NCBI GenBank assembly: GCA_958295985.1
Contig: OY282432.1
Span: forward strand, 1-64,000
Origin: an uncultured Candidatus Binatia bacterium
GTDB taxonomy: Bacteria; Desulfobacterota; Binatia; UBA9968; JAJDTQ01
DNA length: 64,000 nt
Direction: 5' to 3'
This document shows positions 51,925 through 61,324 of this stretch, in pieces. Position 1 is the stretch's first letter, and every line of letters begins with the position of its first letter. Made by a program: the position numbers and the translations under genes. Under the pieces are notes generated by a model. That model worked only from the letters and a program-made list of their open reading frames with translations, was not told the DNA's origin and did not search any database.

Positions 51925-52959
51925 ATGCAAGGCGGATCCGAGGGCCCTTGGGGGCGTCGGCGGCAGACCGGGCCGGATTGGGAGGACCTTCTCTCCCGGT
52001 TGCCGGAGTTGCCCGGTTTTCTGAAGTCCGGCGTGCCTTTTCTCATCGCCGGGGCCATCGCCGTCATCTGGCTGGCCAGCGGCTTCTACACCATCCAACC
52101 CGGCGAGGAAGGCGTGGTGACGCGGTTCGGCAAGGTGACGCGCATCGCCACCGCGGGTCTGAACTATCACATCCCCTGGCCGATGGAAGAGTTGCGGAAG
52201 GTCAACGTGGCGGAGATCCGCCGGCTGGAGGTGGGATTTCGCAGCAATCCGTTAAGGCCGAATCTCGTGCGTCTCATTCCGGCCGAGTCCCTGATGCTCA
52301 CCGGCGACGAGAACATCGTCAGCGCGCAGCTCACCGTGCAGTACCGGGTCAGGAACCCCGAGCAGTTCCTGTTCAAGCTCCGGGATCCGGTGAGCACGCT
52401 GCAGGCGGCCACGGAGGTGGCGCTGCGTAGCCGGGTCGGCAACACAACCATCGAGGAGGTCCTGACGGTGGGTCGGGACCGGGTTCAGAACGAGACCCAG
52501 GAGTTCCTGCAGCATCTCATGAACACCTACGAATCGGGCATACAGATAACCGAGGTCAAGTTGCAGACCGTGGAAGCCCCCAGCCAGGTCAAGGACGCCT
52601 TCGACGAGGTGGTCCGGGCGCGCGAAGATCGCGAGAAACTCATCAACCAGGCCCGGGGCTACCGGGAAGACCTCATCCCCAAGGCCCGGGGTGAGGCTCA
52701 GGAGATGATTCAGGCGGCCGAGGCCTACAAGCAGGAACGAACGTTGAAGGCCAAGGGAGACGGGGCGCGGTTCAACTCGGTGTTGACGGAATACCAGAAA
52801 GCCCCCGATGTAACACGTGAGCGACTGCACCTCGAAGCCATCGAACGCGTCCTGCCCAACGTCGACAAGATCATCGTCGATGCACAAGGCGCGCGGAACG
52901 TCGTGCCGCTTCTGCCCTTGAAGGGGATGGCGGGATTTCCGGGAGCAGGAGGAAAATAA
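51925..52959 (+). CDS. hflK: HflK, SPFH-domain membrane protease regulator
   Basis: A 344-residue protein with a clear AAGGAG site. A Gly/Arg-rich cytoplasmic lead (GGSEGPWGRRRQTGPDWEDLL) is followed by one membrane helix (VPFLIAGAIAVIWLASGFY) and the SPFH domain (IQPGEEGVVTRFGKVTRIATAGLNYHIPWPMEE, MLTGDENIVSAQLTVQYRV). A long helical part (QEMIQAAEAYKQER) follows. HflK and HflC form a large periplasmic cage around the FtsH protease and control its access to membrane substrates. The stop overlaps the hflC start by one base. Confidence 0.95.
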   Translation: MQGGSEGPWGRRRQTGPDWEDLLSRLPELPGFLKSGVPFLIAGAIAVIWLASGFYTIQPGEEGVVTRFGKVTRIATAGLNYHIPWPMEELRKVNVAEIRRLEVGFRSNPLRPNLVRLIPAESLMLTGDENIVSAQLTVQYRVRNPEQFLFKLRDPVSTLQAATEVALRSRVGNTTIEEVLTVGRDRVQNETQEFLQHLMNTYESGIQITEVKLQTVEAPSQVKDAFDEVVRAREDREKLINQARGYREDLIPKARGEAQEMIQAAEAYKQERTLKAKGDGARFNSVLTEYQKAPDVTRERLHLEAIERVLPNVDKIIVDAQGARNVVPLLPLKGMAGFPGAGGK

Positions 52960-53843
52960 TGAAACGGTCCTACATCACCGGAACTCTCGTCGGCATCATC
53001 CTGGTCATCCTCCTGTTTCCACCCGTACGACCGTTCTTCGTCGTGGGCGAGTGGCAGCAGGCGGTGGTGACGCAGTTCGGCAAGTTCAAGCGCGCGGTGC
53101 GCGAGCCGGGCCTTCACTGGAAAACGCCCCTGGTGGAGGACATCACGATGTATGAACGGCGTATTCTCGCCAGTGACGCCCAGCCCCGGGATTATCTGAC
53201 CCTGGACAAGAAGCGCGTGGTGGTGGACCACGTGACCCGGTGGAAGATCAGCGACCCGCTCAAGTTCTTCAAGACCGCGCTGACCGAGCAACGCGGACGC
53301 CTGTTGCTGGACGATATCGTGTTTTCCGAGTTGCGGCAGGAGCTCGCGTCACGAAACTTTGCCGACATCATCGCCGGGCAGCGCGAGGCGGCCATGGAGG
53401 CCGTGGCCAAACGCTCCGCGGACAAGGCCGAAGGCGAGTACGGCGTGGTGGTCATGGACGTCCGCGTCAAGCGCGCGGACCTTCCTTCCGAGGTACAAAT
53501 GAGCGTTTTCGAGCGCATGCGCGCGGAACGTGAACGTATCGCCAAACGCTACCGTTCCGAAGGCGAGGAGGAGTCGAAGAAGATTCGCGCCAGGACCAAC
53601 AAGGAAAAGACCATCTTGCTGGCGGAAGCGTACCGGCAAAGCCAGAAGCTGCGGGGCGAAGGCGACGGTGAAGCCACGGCCATCTATGCCTCCTCCTATG
53701 GACAAGACCCGGAGTTCTACGGCTTCGTCCGGAGCCTCGAAGCCTACGAGAAGTTTCTGCCCGAGAAGAGCACCGCCCTTCTGTCGGAAGATTCACCCCT
53801 GTTCCGCCACCTGGGCACCTCACGGAAGGACAAGCCGGAATGA
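52959..53843 (+). CDS. hflC: HflC, SPFH-domain membrane protease regulator
   Basis: A 294-residue partner of HflK, starting in the TAATG overlap. It has one N-terminal membrane helix (ITGTLVGIILVILLFPPV), then the SPFH domain (VVGEWQQAVVTQFGKFKRAVREPGLHWKTPLVEDI, TLDKKRVVVDHVTRWKISDPLKFF) and a long helix (MSVFERMRAERERIAKRYRSEGEEESKKIRARTNKEK). The C-terminal FYGFVRSLEAYEKFL is the HflC pattern. It complexes with FtsH. It overlaps the following bicupin start by 4 bases. Confidence 0.95.
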   Translation: MKRSYITGTLVGIILVILLFPPVRPFFVVGEWQQAVVTQFGKFKRAVREPGLHWKTPLVEDITMYERRILASDAQPRDYLTLDKKRVVVDHVTRWKISDPLKFFKTALTEQRGRLLLDDIVFSELRQELASRNFADIIAGQREAAMEAVAKRSADKAEGEYGVVVMDVRVKRADLPSEVQMSVFERMRAERERIAKRYRSEGEEESKKIRARTNKEKTILLAEAYRQSQKLRGEGDGEATAIYASSYGQDPEFYGFVRSLEAYEKFLPEKSTALLSEDSPLFRHLGTSRKDKPE

Positions 53844-54940
53844 AGATCGAGAGTCTTGGCAACTTCGAACGCGTTGACCGGAATGCCGAGGTGATGGACA
53901 CGCCCTACGACCGGTGGGTGGAGTCCCAGGGGATGGACGTGATCCGGGGTTACTTCGTCGAGGACCTCAAGGAGGTGCCGATGAAGTGGTGGGACCGCAA
54001 GGGCGGCCACGGCGTCTACATCAACCTGGAGGGCGCCGGCTATCTGGACGACGCCTTCGTGGTCTCGATTCCGCCGGGCAAGAGCCTCAACCCGGAAAAG
54101 CACATCTACGACGAGCTGGTCTACGTGCTGTCGGGCCGCGGCGCCACCACCCTGTGGCAGAGTAACGGCAAGGGACAGAGCTTCGAGTGGCAGGAGGGCA
54201 GCCTGTTCGCCATCCCGGTGAACGCCACCTACCAGCACTTCAACGGCTCGGGTGACCGGGAGGCCAAGCTCCTGGGAGTCACCAACGCGCCGCTGGTCTA
54301 CAACATCTTCCACAACGAAGATTTCGTCATGAACAACCCCTATACCTTCAGGGACCGGTTCGACGACGACCAGGATTTCCGCGGCCACGCGCGCCTGTAC
54401 AACGACCGGGTGCTGGAGACCAACTTCATCCCCGACGTGGGCAACATCGAGCCCATCGCGTGGGAGGCGCGGGGCAAGGGCAGCCGGACGGTGTTCTTCG
54501 AGCTGGTGGCGAGCCACATGGGCGCCCACGTCTCCGAGTTCCCGGTGGGACGCTACAAGAAGGCCCACCGCCACGGGCCCGGCGCTCACGTGATGATTCT
54601 TTCCGGTGAAGGCTATTCGCTCATGTGGCCGGAAGGCCAGGAGAAGCAGCAGTTCATCTGGAAGCCCGGCTCCCTGGTGGTGCCCCCCGAGGGCTGGTTC
54701 CACCAGCATTTCAACTCCGGCCCCCAACCCGCCCGCTACCTGGCCCTCAAGATGCTCAGCCGCATGTTCAAGCTGGTGCCCGGACCGATCCAGTCCGACG
54801 TCCCGCTCAACCAGGGCGGCTGGCAGATCGAGCACGAAGACGAGGACGACGACGTCATCCGGCTCTTCGTGGACGCGTGCGGCCGCTCCGGCGCCAAGGT
54901 GGACATGACCCACATCCTCGAACGGCAGGGAGCGGCATAG
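53840..54940 (+). CDS. Bicupin protein (gentisate-dioxygenase-like fold)
   Basis: A 366-residue protein with two cupin domains. Domain 1 (about residues 70-150) has SLNPEKHIYDELVYVLSGRGATTLW and GSLFAIPVNATYQHFN. Domain 2 (about 225-315) has YKKAHRHGPGAHVMILSGEGYSLMW and GSLVVPPEGWFHQHFN. Histidine and glutamate ligands for a metal are present in both. Fold relatives include gentisate dioxygenase and oxalate decarboxylase; the middle segment NPYTFRDRFDDDQDF is unplaced. The 4-base overlap with hflC is surprising, since the functions appear unrelated. Confidence 0.85.
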   Translation: MKIESLGNFERVDRNAEVMDTPYDRWVESQGMDVIRGYFVEDLKEVPMKWWDRKGGHGVYINLEGAGYLDDAFVVSIPPGKSLNPEKHIYDELVYVLSGRGATTLWQSNGKGQSFEWQEGSLFAIPVNATYQHFNGSGDREAKLLGVTNAPLVYNIFHNEDFVMNNPYTFRDRFDDDQDFRGHARLYNDRVLETNFIPDVGNIEPIAWEARGKGSRTVFFELVASHMGAHVSEFPVGRYKKAHRHGPGAHVMILSGEGYSLMWPEGQEKQQFIWKPGSLVVPPEGWFHQHFNSGPQPARYLALKMLSRMFKLVPGPIQSDVPLNQGGWQIEHEDEDDDVIRLFVDACGRSGAKVDMTHILERQGAA

Positions 54941-54954
54941 CCGCCCGCCCCTCC

Positions 54955-55920
54955 CTACCGAGGCCTTAGCCGTTCGATCGTTTCGATATAGTCCTTGATG
55001 CCGGCTTCCAGGTCGTAGGCCGGAGTGAAGCCCAGGTGTTCCCTGGCCTTGGCGATGTCGAAGATGCAGTAGCTCTTCTTCTCGCTCATGCGGAAGTCCA
55101 GCCCCGAGCCGATCTCGATCTTGCTGTCCGGGTAGAGCCGTCCGAGGATGCGCTCGAAATCGTGCAGCGTCACGCCCACGCCGGTGCCGATGTTGAACAC
55201 GCGCTCGGCGGGGTCCTCGACCTCCAGCGCCAGGATGATGGAGCGGGCCACGTCGCCGACGTACAGGGCCTCGTTGAACTGATCCCCGCCGCTTTCCACC
55301 GAGAAGCCCTTGCCCGACATGACGTTCTCGATCATCTGGCCATAGAGCGACAGGGCGCCGTGCCGCACCTCCTTGCCCGGACCGTAGATGGAGCCGAAGC
55401 GCAGCGACACGAAGTCCACGCCGTACTTCTTGCGGTAGTAGGTGCCCAGGGTCTCGCAGCACACCTTGATGGTGCCGTAGAGGTCCGCCGGGTTCTGAGG
55501 GTGCGCCTCGTTCACCGGCACGTACTCCGGATAGGCGTGACGGCCGTGGATCTCGCCGTACACGGCCTTGGAGCTGGTGAACACCACCCTTTCCAGTCCC
55601 CGGTGCCGCGCTATCTCGAGAACGTTCAGGGTGCCGTCCACTCCGACCTTGATGCCGAGGGCCGGGTCCGCTTCCGCGGGACCGGGCATCAGCGCCGCCA
55701 GGTGGGCGACGTGGGTGATCTCGTGATCGGTGACGACCTTGTCCAGGCTCTCGGGGTCCAGGATGTCCCCCACGACAAGATCGACGCTCTTCTCGATGTC
55801 CGAGATCAGCGAGAGGTCCATCCGGTTGTCCAGCAGAACCGGCCGCTGACCCGCCCGGATCAGGTGCCTCGCGGTGACCGCGCCGTTCACGCCCATGCCG
55901 CCGGTGATCAGTATCTTCAT
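54955..55920 (-). CDS. NAD-dependent epimerase/dehydratase (extended SDR)
   Basis: A 321-residue extended short-chain dehydrogenase: MKILITGGMGVNGAVTARHLI (GxxGxxG), the adenine-site LVVGDILDPESL, the Ser of FTSSKAVYGE and the Tyr-Lys pair in DLYGTIKVCCE. Further in are SLRFGSIYGPGKE and FNIGTGVGVTLHDFERIL. It acts on a nucleotide sugar or a similar small polyol; residues here do not allow a more exact call. It converges with the bicupin gene 14 bases away. Confidence 0.9.
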   Translation of the reverse strand: MKILITGGMGVNGAVTARHLIRAGQRPVLLDNRMDLSLISDIEKSVDLVVGDILDPESLDKVVTDHEITHVAHLAALMPGPAEADPALGIKVGVDGTLNVLEIARHRGLERVVFTSSKAVYGEIHGRHAYPEYVPVNEAHPQNPADLYGTIKVCCETLGTYYRKKYGVDFVSLRFGSIYGPGKEVRHGALSLYGQMIENVMSGKGFSVESGGDQFNEALYVGDVARSIILALEVEDPAERVFNIGTGVGVTLHDFERILGRLYPDSKIEIGSGLDFRMSEKKSYCIFDIAKAREHLGFTPAYDLEAGIKDYIETIERLRPR

Positions 55921-55973
55921 GCCTTGCCTCCGTGCCGCCCGTTTTCCTTCAGGCCGGTTGATCCCATGTTGTG

Positions 55974-58013
55974 TCAGGTTACCCGCGTCAGATCCAGATT
56001 CCCTTCCGGGTCCACACGCAACGCCCAGCCCGGCTCCACCACCGTGGTGGAGGTCTTCTCCTCGACGATGACCGGACCCCGCAATTCCGCGCCCGGGGCG
56101 AGAGCGTCCCGGCGAAACACCGGCACGTCGTGCGCACGGTCGAGCATGACCGCCCGGCGGCGCTCCGGGGCGGGCTGCCGCTCCCGGGCCGCCGGCCCCC
56201 GGGACAACTCCGGCTTGCCCAGCGAAGCGTAGGCGGACGCCCTCAGGTTGACCACCTCGACGACCTCGTCGTCCGCCCGGTGGCCGTAGCGCCGTTCGTG
56301 GGCCTGGCCGAACCGGTCGCAGATCTCGTCTACGTTGAGCTTCGCGGGATCCTTGGCGATGGGGACCGTCAACTCGTAGGCCTGCTCACGGTAACGCATG
56401 TCCAGCAGCCAATCAACACGTATCCGGTCCGGGGACGGTCCCTGGGAGGCGAGCTCGCGCCGCACCGCGTCTTCGAGGTCGTGCAGGGACGCCACCGCGT
56501 CGCTCAGGGAATCCGGGGTGAGCGCCACCACCCGGGTGGTCACCGCGTCCGAGCGCAGGTCTGACAGCAGCATGCCGAAGGCGCTGAAATTACCCGGGTC
56601 CGTGGGGATCAGTATCCGGCCGATGCCCAGGGACGAGGCCACCGCGGTGGCCAGCGTCGGCCCCATGCCGCCGAAGGGAGCGAGGACGAAGTCCGCGGGA
56701 TTGAAGCCCCGCTCGATGGTGATGGTGCGCATGGAGGAGACGATGTTGGCCACCAGCACGCGCAGGATCCCCAGGGCCGCCTCGTCCTCGGACATGTCCA
56801 GCGGCTCCGCCACGGCGCGCCGGATGGCCTCGGTCGAGAGCTCCGCATCGATGGGCATCTCGCCCTGGAGCAGCGCCCGGGGATTCAGATGGCGCAGTTG
56901 CACCAGGGCGTCGGTCAGCGTGGGCTGGTGGCCGCCGCGCATGTAACAGGCCGGTCCCGGCGCCGCGCCGGCGCTCTGCGGCCCGACCTGGAGCACCTTG
57001 CCGTAACGCACCTGGGCCAGGCTGCCGCCGCCCGCCCCCAAGCTCTCCACCTCCACCGAATCGACGCGCACGGGATGGCGTCCGATCTGCCACTCGGTGC
57101 GGAAGAGCGGCCTTCCCGGTATGAGCGACATGTCGCTGCTGGTGCCGCCGATGTCCAGCGAGATGAGGTTGGAGGCGCCGGTGCGGGCGCCCAGCTCGTG
57201 GGCGGCCACCACCCCCGCCACCGGACCGGACATGAGCGTCTGGACCGGGAACCGGGCCATGGCCCTGGGCGCGCCGATACCGCCGTTGGACTTCATCAGG
57301 AAAGCGTGCGCCCGCGGGAAGTGGCGCAGCACGGTCTCCTCCATGCCGGCGAAGTACCGTTCCATGCGCGGGCCGAGGTAGGCGTTCAGCACCGTGGTGG
57401 CGGTGCGCTCGTACTCGCGCCACACCGGATTCACCTCCGACGACAGCGACACGAACAGGTCCGGATAGCGTGACCGGATGTGTTCCGCCGCCAACCGCTC
57501 GTGGCTCGGGTTCACGTAGGAGAACAGAAACGCGACGGCCAGGGCGTCGACGCCCTGCTCCATGAGACCGGCCACGGCCTCGTCGAGGGTGTCCGGATCC
57601 AGGGGCATCATCACCTTGCCGGACTTGTCGAGGCGCTCCGGGACCTCCGCGATGCGGCGGCGCGGGACGAAACGCTTGCCCCCGGGATAGAAGATGTTGA
57701 AGACCTCCTCGCCCTTCCACTGACGCGCGATCTCGTACACGTCGCGGAACCCCTGGGTGGTGAGCAGGCCCGTGCGGCTGCCCTTTTCCTCGAGCACCGT
57801 GTTGAGGGCGTGGGTGGAGCCGTGCAACAGGTAGGAGAGCGCCTCCGAACCCCACTTGGCGCGCATGTCCGCCAACACGCCGTCGAGCACCTCCAGGGGC
57901 GCCGCGGGATTGGACGGCACCTTGCGGACTTCCCGGATCTGACCCGTCTCCTCGTCCAGGACCGTGACGTCCGTGAAGGTGCCGCCGACGTCGATGCCGA
58001 TCCGGAGGCTCAT
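55974..58013 (-). CDS. hyuA: Hydantoinase/oxoprolinase subunit A
   Basis: A 679-residue protein, normal length for the ATP-dependent family, starting at ATG 58013. The N-terminal nucleotide-binding motif RIGIDVGGTFTDVTVLDEETG is diagnostic. Others: TLLTTQGFRDV-like region SRTGLLTTQGFRDVYEIARQ, SLDIGGTSSDMSL (second phosphate motif) and FVLAPFGGMGPTLA. With subunit B it opens 5-oxoproline, hydantoin or related lactams using ATP, or carboxylates acetone-type compounds. The B subunit is 1.3 kb away, beyond an MFS gene on the same strand. Confidence 0.93.
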   Translation of the reverse strand: MSLRIGIDVGGTFTDVTVLDEETGQIREVRKVPSNPAAPLEVLDGVLADMRAKWGSEALSYLLHGSTHALNTVLEEKGSRTGLLTTQGFRDVYEIARQWKGEEVFNIFYPGGKRFVPRRRIAEVPERLDKSGKVMMPLDPDTLDEAVAGLMEQGVDALAVAFLFSYVNPSHERLAAEHIRSRYPDLFVSLSSEVNPVWREYERTATTVLNAYLGPRMERYFAGMEETVLRHFPRAHAFLMKSNGGIGAPRAMARFPVQTLMSGPVAGVVAAHELGARTGASNLISLDIGGTSSDMSLIPGRPLFRTEWQIGRHPVRVDSVEVESLGAGGGSLAQVRYGKVLQVGPQSAGAAPGPACYMRGGHQPTLTDALVQLRHLNPRALLQGEMPIDAELSTEAIRRAVAEPLDMSEDEAALGILRVLVANIVSSMRTITIERGFNPADFVLAPFGGMGPTLATAVASSLGIGRILIPTDPGNFSAFGMLLSDLRSDAVTTRVVALTPDSLSDAVASLHDLEDAVRRELASQGPSPDRIRVDWLLDMRYREQAYELTVPIAKDPAKLNVDEICDRFGQAHERRYGHRADDEVVEVVNLRASAYASLGKPELSRGPAARERQPAPERRRAVMLDRAHDVPVFRRDALAPGAELRGPVIVEEKTSTTVVEPGWALRVDPEGNLDLTRVT

Positions 58014-58094
58014 CCCGTTCCGTTCCTGAAGGCTTTCATTCGCGCCGTCTCGACCCCGCATCCGATGTGCGCCGTCGAGAGGCGAAGACCCCGA

Positions 58095-59267
58095 TCATCG
58101 AGCCGTGCTCCCCCGATACCTCATCATGAACCATACGAATCCGACCAGTCCCACCACCGTGGTGGCAAGGAACATAGCCGGATAGTTGTTGTCGGTAAAG
58201 TGGAGCATGGCGCCGGGCACGACTCCGCCCAGGCCTATGGCAAGATCATAGAAGAGGTGGTACTGAGCCATGCTCAGGCCCCGCCGCCCGGGCGGAGCCA
58301 GGTCGATGGCCATGGTCATGAGCGCCGCGTGAGCGGAGCCGTAACCGAAACCCACGAGGACCGCGGAGACCAGCAGCATCCTGGGCGAGCCCGCCAGCGA
58401 CAGCACCACCATGCCCGCCAGGGCCAGGACGTAACAGGGAATGATCACGAAGGGCCGGCCCTTGCGGTCGGAGAGCGGACCAATGATGGGCCGGCCCGCC
58501 ACGACCGCCACCGCAAAGACCGCGAACCAATGGCCCGGATTCTCAAGTCCCACGTCCAGGGCGTACAGTGACAGGAAGGCGATGACGCTGCCACGGGAGA
58601 CCCCCAGCAAAGACATGCTGACCGCGGGCATAAGGGATTCGGGCAGGATGAAGCTGTCGAACCAGCGCCGTGTCCGGGCCTCGGCCCGGACGCGCGCCGG
58701 CTCGCGGATAAACACCGCGGCCAGCAGCCCCAGCGCCGCCACCGCGGCCGCGCTGAGGAACAACACCGGGAAACCCAGGTTCTCCACCACATCGAAGGCG
58801 ATGGCCGGGGCGACGGCGCCGGCCACGGTGCTCAGCGCCCCGGAGTAGCTGATCAGGGTGCCGCGCCGGTTGTCCGGCGCGATGTCCGCCACCAGGGTGC
58901 CCACCGACGTGGTGCATCCCGACCAGCCGAAGCCATGGTAGGTCCGCAGGAGCAACGCCACCAATACCGACGCGGTCCAGATATAGCCCGTGGCCGCGGT
59001 GATGAAGATGATCAACCCGCCCACGAGAAAGAGCTTGCTGCCCAGGCGGTCGATGTACGCGCCCACCAGCGGCCGCACCAGGGTGGCGCCGAAGGGGAAC
59101 GAGGCCATGACCAGCCCGATCATGAACGAGCTTGCCCCCATTCCCTTGAGGTAGAGGGGGAAGACCGGCTCGATCTGGAACAGCGCGAAAAACAGTCCGA
59201 AGCGGGCGCCGCAGGTCAGGAAGAAGTCGCGGACCCAGCTCCTCGGTGTTCCAGCGTGCGGTTCCAC
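58095..59267 (-). CDS. MFS transporter between hydantoinase subunits
   Basis: A 390-residue, 12-helix major facilitator. Visible features: FFALFQIEPVFPLYLKGMGASSFMIGLVMASFPFGATLVRPLVGAYIDRLGSKLF (motif A after helix 2), and the equivalent GRPIIGPLSDRKGRPFVI between the halves. Being placed between hyuB and hyuA it may import the cyclic amide substrate or export the product. No signature identifies the solute. The palindrome 59290-59318 lies between this gene and hyuB. Confidence 0.9.
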   Translation of the reverse strand: MEPHAGTPRSWVRDFFLTCGARFGLFFALFQIEPVFPLYLKGMGASSFMIGLVMASFPFGATLVRPLVGAYIDRLGSKLFLVGGLIIFITAATGYIWTASVLVALLLRTYHGFGWSGCTTSVGTLVADIAPDNRRGTLISYSGALSTVAGAVAPAIAFDVVENLGFPVLFLSAAAVAALGLLAAVFIREPARVRAEARTRRWFDSFILPESLMPAVSMSLLGVSRGSVIAFLSLYALDVGLENPGHWFAVFAVAVVAGRPIIGPLSDRKGRPFVIIPCYVLALAGMVVLSLAGSPRMLLVSAVLVGFGYGSAHAALMTMAIDLAPPGRRGLSMAQYHLFYDLAIGLGGVVPGAMLHFTDNNYPAMFLATTVVGLVGFVWFMMRYRGSTAR

Positions 59268-59289
59268 GGGCGGTCTAACGGATACGCGG

Positions 59290-59318
59290 GCAGGGGCGGG
59301 TTTGAAACCCGCCCCTGC
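59290..59318. repeat. Perfect 29-bp palindrome containing GGGTTTGAAACCC
   Basis: Two exact 14-base arms (GCAGGGGCGGGTTT and its reverse complement) flank a single central G. It shares core and arms with 8614-8640 and core with 15230-15251. It lies in the 84-base gap between hyuB and the MFS gene, so the RNA would form a very stable hairpin inside the operon. Confidence 0.95.
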
Positions 59319-59351
59319 AGGTCGTCGTCGCGATTTCCCGACAACGAGACA

Positions 59352-61106
59352 CTACGGCCGTTCCAGTACGGCGGCCGCGGTGCGGGCGGCGCTCCTGAGG
59401 CGGCCGGTCTCCGCCTCGTCGATCTCGGGCGGCCGGCCGCTCACTGCGACGCCGTAGACCTCCCGCGCGGTTTCCACGCCGATGTAGCCGTCCCGGACGT
59501 CGTCCAGGACTCGGGAGGGCTCCCGTTCCATGGGATCACCCCGGCCGCCTCCGCCGGCGTATCGAATGCGGAACACGTCGCCCTCTCCCAGCCGCAGCCG
59601 GCTCACCTTGGACGGAAGCCGTTCTTCCCTGTCCGTACCCGGGTTGAGAAAGGCCGACGACGGCAGCGCGTGCCGCGCCCCGTGCAGACCCGGGGCGGAG
59701 TACTTGAAGCGATCGCTGCGCAGGTTGACGTAGGTCTCGTCCGCCAGCATCTTCCAGTCCCGGACCATGCCCAGGCCGCCGCGCAAGCGTCCGGCGCCGC
59801 CGGATTCCTCGAACAGCTCGTAGCGCTCGATGCGGATGGGGAACTCGGTCTCCAGCGGTTCCACCGGGGTGTTCATCACGTTGATCACCAGCGAGTTCAG
59901 CACTGCCGGACCGTCGGCGTCGGCGCGCGCGCCGCCACCGCCGCAGTTGAGATCGTAGAGCGAGAACCACCGCCCCCGGTCGGCATCCTGCCCCGAGATG
60001 GACACCGACCCCCCGGCGCCGCTGTCCGGCGCCGGCACGACCTCGGGCAGGGTTTCGGCCAGCAACATCTGGACCACCGAGGTAACCATCTGGGCGGGAC
60101 GGACGTACATGTTCACCGGCGCGGGATAGCGCGGGTTCAGGATCGAGCCCTCGGGTGGAAAGGAGACGTGGATGGGCCGGGAAATGCCCTGGTTCACCGG
60201 CAGGTCCGGGCACAGCACCGCCACCACGAGGCAGTCGATGAAGTTCCTGATGACGCAGGGCCGAAGGTTGACGGGACCCCGGGCCTGCTCCGACGACTCC
60301 AGGGAAAAGTACAGCTCGTCGCCGGCCACCCGCAGGGACGCGGCGATGCGGTAGGAGCGCTCCCGGTCCAGCCCGTCGTCGTCGAGGAAATCCACGCAGG
60401 GACCGTAGCTCCCGTCCGGAATCTTCTCGATGGCCTTCCGCACCTCCGCCTCGCAGATATCCATCCACTCGCCCCAGCACGCGGTCACCTGATCGGAGCC
60501 GTAGTGGTCCATCAACTCCGCGAGCTTCTTCAGTCCATAGAAGTTGGTCTGAGCCTGGGCCTGGATGTCCCCCCAGGTAATCTCCGGCGTCCGGGTGTTG
60601 GCCATGACGATGGTCTTGAGATCCTCGTTGACCTCGCCCGCCCGGTAGAGCCTGAGGGCCGGCAGCAACAGCCCTTCCTGGATGACGTCGGTGGCGTCCG
60701 GCGAGTTGGTGCCCGGCACCTTGCCGCCCAGGTCCGGCTTGTGCGCCGTGTTGGCGATGAAGGCCACGCGCCCGCCCCGGTCGAAGACGGGAGAGACCAC
60801 GGTCACGTCCGTGGCGTGATTCTGACAGGCGAAGTACGGGTGGTTGAGTATGAAGACGTCGCCCTCCACCATGAGGTCGCCGAACACCCGGATCACCTCG
60901 CCCACCTGGGCCGAGATGCCGCCGATATGGAGCGGCTGCGGCAGTCCCTGGGTCACCATGCGTCCGGCGCCGTCGAAGATCGTAAAGGTGAAGTCCTGGC
61001 TCTCCTTGATCACGCTCGAATAGCCGGTCCGGAGCATGTTGAGCGCCAGCTCCTTGGCGATCTGCGCGGTGGCCCGGTAGACGACCTCCATCTGCACTGC
61101 ATCCAT
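59352..61106 (-). CDS. hyuB: Hydantoinase/oxoprolinase subunit B
   Basis: A 584-residue protein from ATG 61106 (GGGAGAG five bases upstream). HyuB pattern: VVYRATAQIAKELALNMLRTGYSSVIKESQDFTFTIFD, LHIGGISAQVGEVIRVF, DVFILNHPYFACQNHATDVTVV, and GGGGARADADGPAVLNSLVINVMNTPVE. The C-terminal GGGGRGDPMEREPSRVLDDVRDGYIG is also typical. It pairs with HyuA. Order is hyuB, MFS, hyuA on one strand; the 84-base gap before the MFS gene holds a strong palindrome that could adjust the ratio of the two subunits. Confidence 0.93.
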   Translation of the reverse strand: MDAVQMEVVYRATAQIAKELALNMLRTGYSSVIKESQDFTFTIFDGAGRMVTQGLPQPLHIGGISAQVGEVIRVFGDLMVEGDVFILNHPYFACQNHATDVTVVSPVFDRGGRVAFIANTAHKPDLGGKVPGTNSPDATDVIQEGLLLPALRLYRAGEVNEDLKTIVMANTRTPEITWGDIQAQAQTNFYGLKKLAELMDHYGSDQVTACWGEWMDICEAEVRKAIEKIPDGSYGPCVDFLDDDGLDRERSYRIAASLRVAGDELYFSLESSEQARGPVNLRPCVIRNFIDCLVVAVLCPDLPVNQGISRPIHVSFPPEGSILNPRYPAPVNMYVRPAQMVTSVVQMLLAETLPEVVPAPDSGAGGSVSISGQDADRGRWFSLYDLNCGGGGARADADGPAVLNSLVINVMNTPVEPLETEFPIRIERYELFEESGGAGRLRGGLGMVRDWKMLADETYVNLRSDRFKYSAPGLHGARHALPSSAFLNPGTDREERLPSKVSRLRLGEGDVFRIRYAGGGGRGDPMEREPSRVLDDVRDGYIGVETAREVYGVAVSGRPPEIDEAETGRLRSAARTAAAVLERP

Positions 61107-61324
61107 GATGACTCTCCCAACGGCATCCTTCACGGTTCTCGTAACACGGCGGTCGAATGGCTGCCAGACCATGCGAGTCCAGAAACCGCTACCTTGGCAG
61201 TCCTTCCGGTTATACCGGGTTAGGTCCGGGACGTCGTCGTTTCAGCCGATAGCACCCGTGCCCGGACCAATCTCCGCCCGGTCGCAGATGACCACCAAGA
61301 CTGCAAACGCCCTAAGCAAACACC
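61107..61324. other. 218-base spacer at the edge of the right-hand accessory island
   Basis: No gene is seen. The short repeated phrase AAACGCCCTAAGC/AAACACCCTAAGC around 61305-61330 runs into the stop end of the ATPase gene. Composition shifts from strongly GC-rich on the left to more even on the right. Confidence 0.35.
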
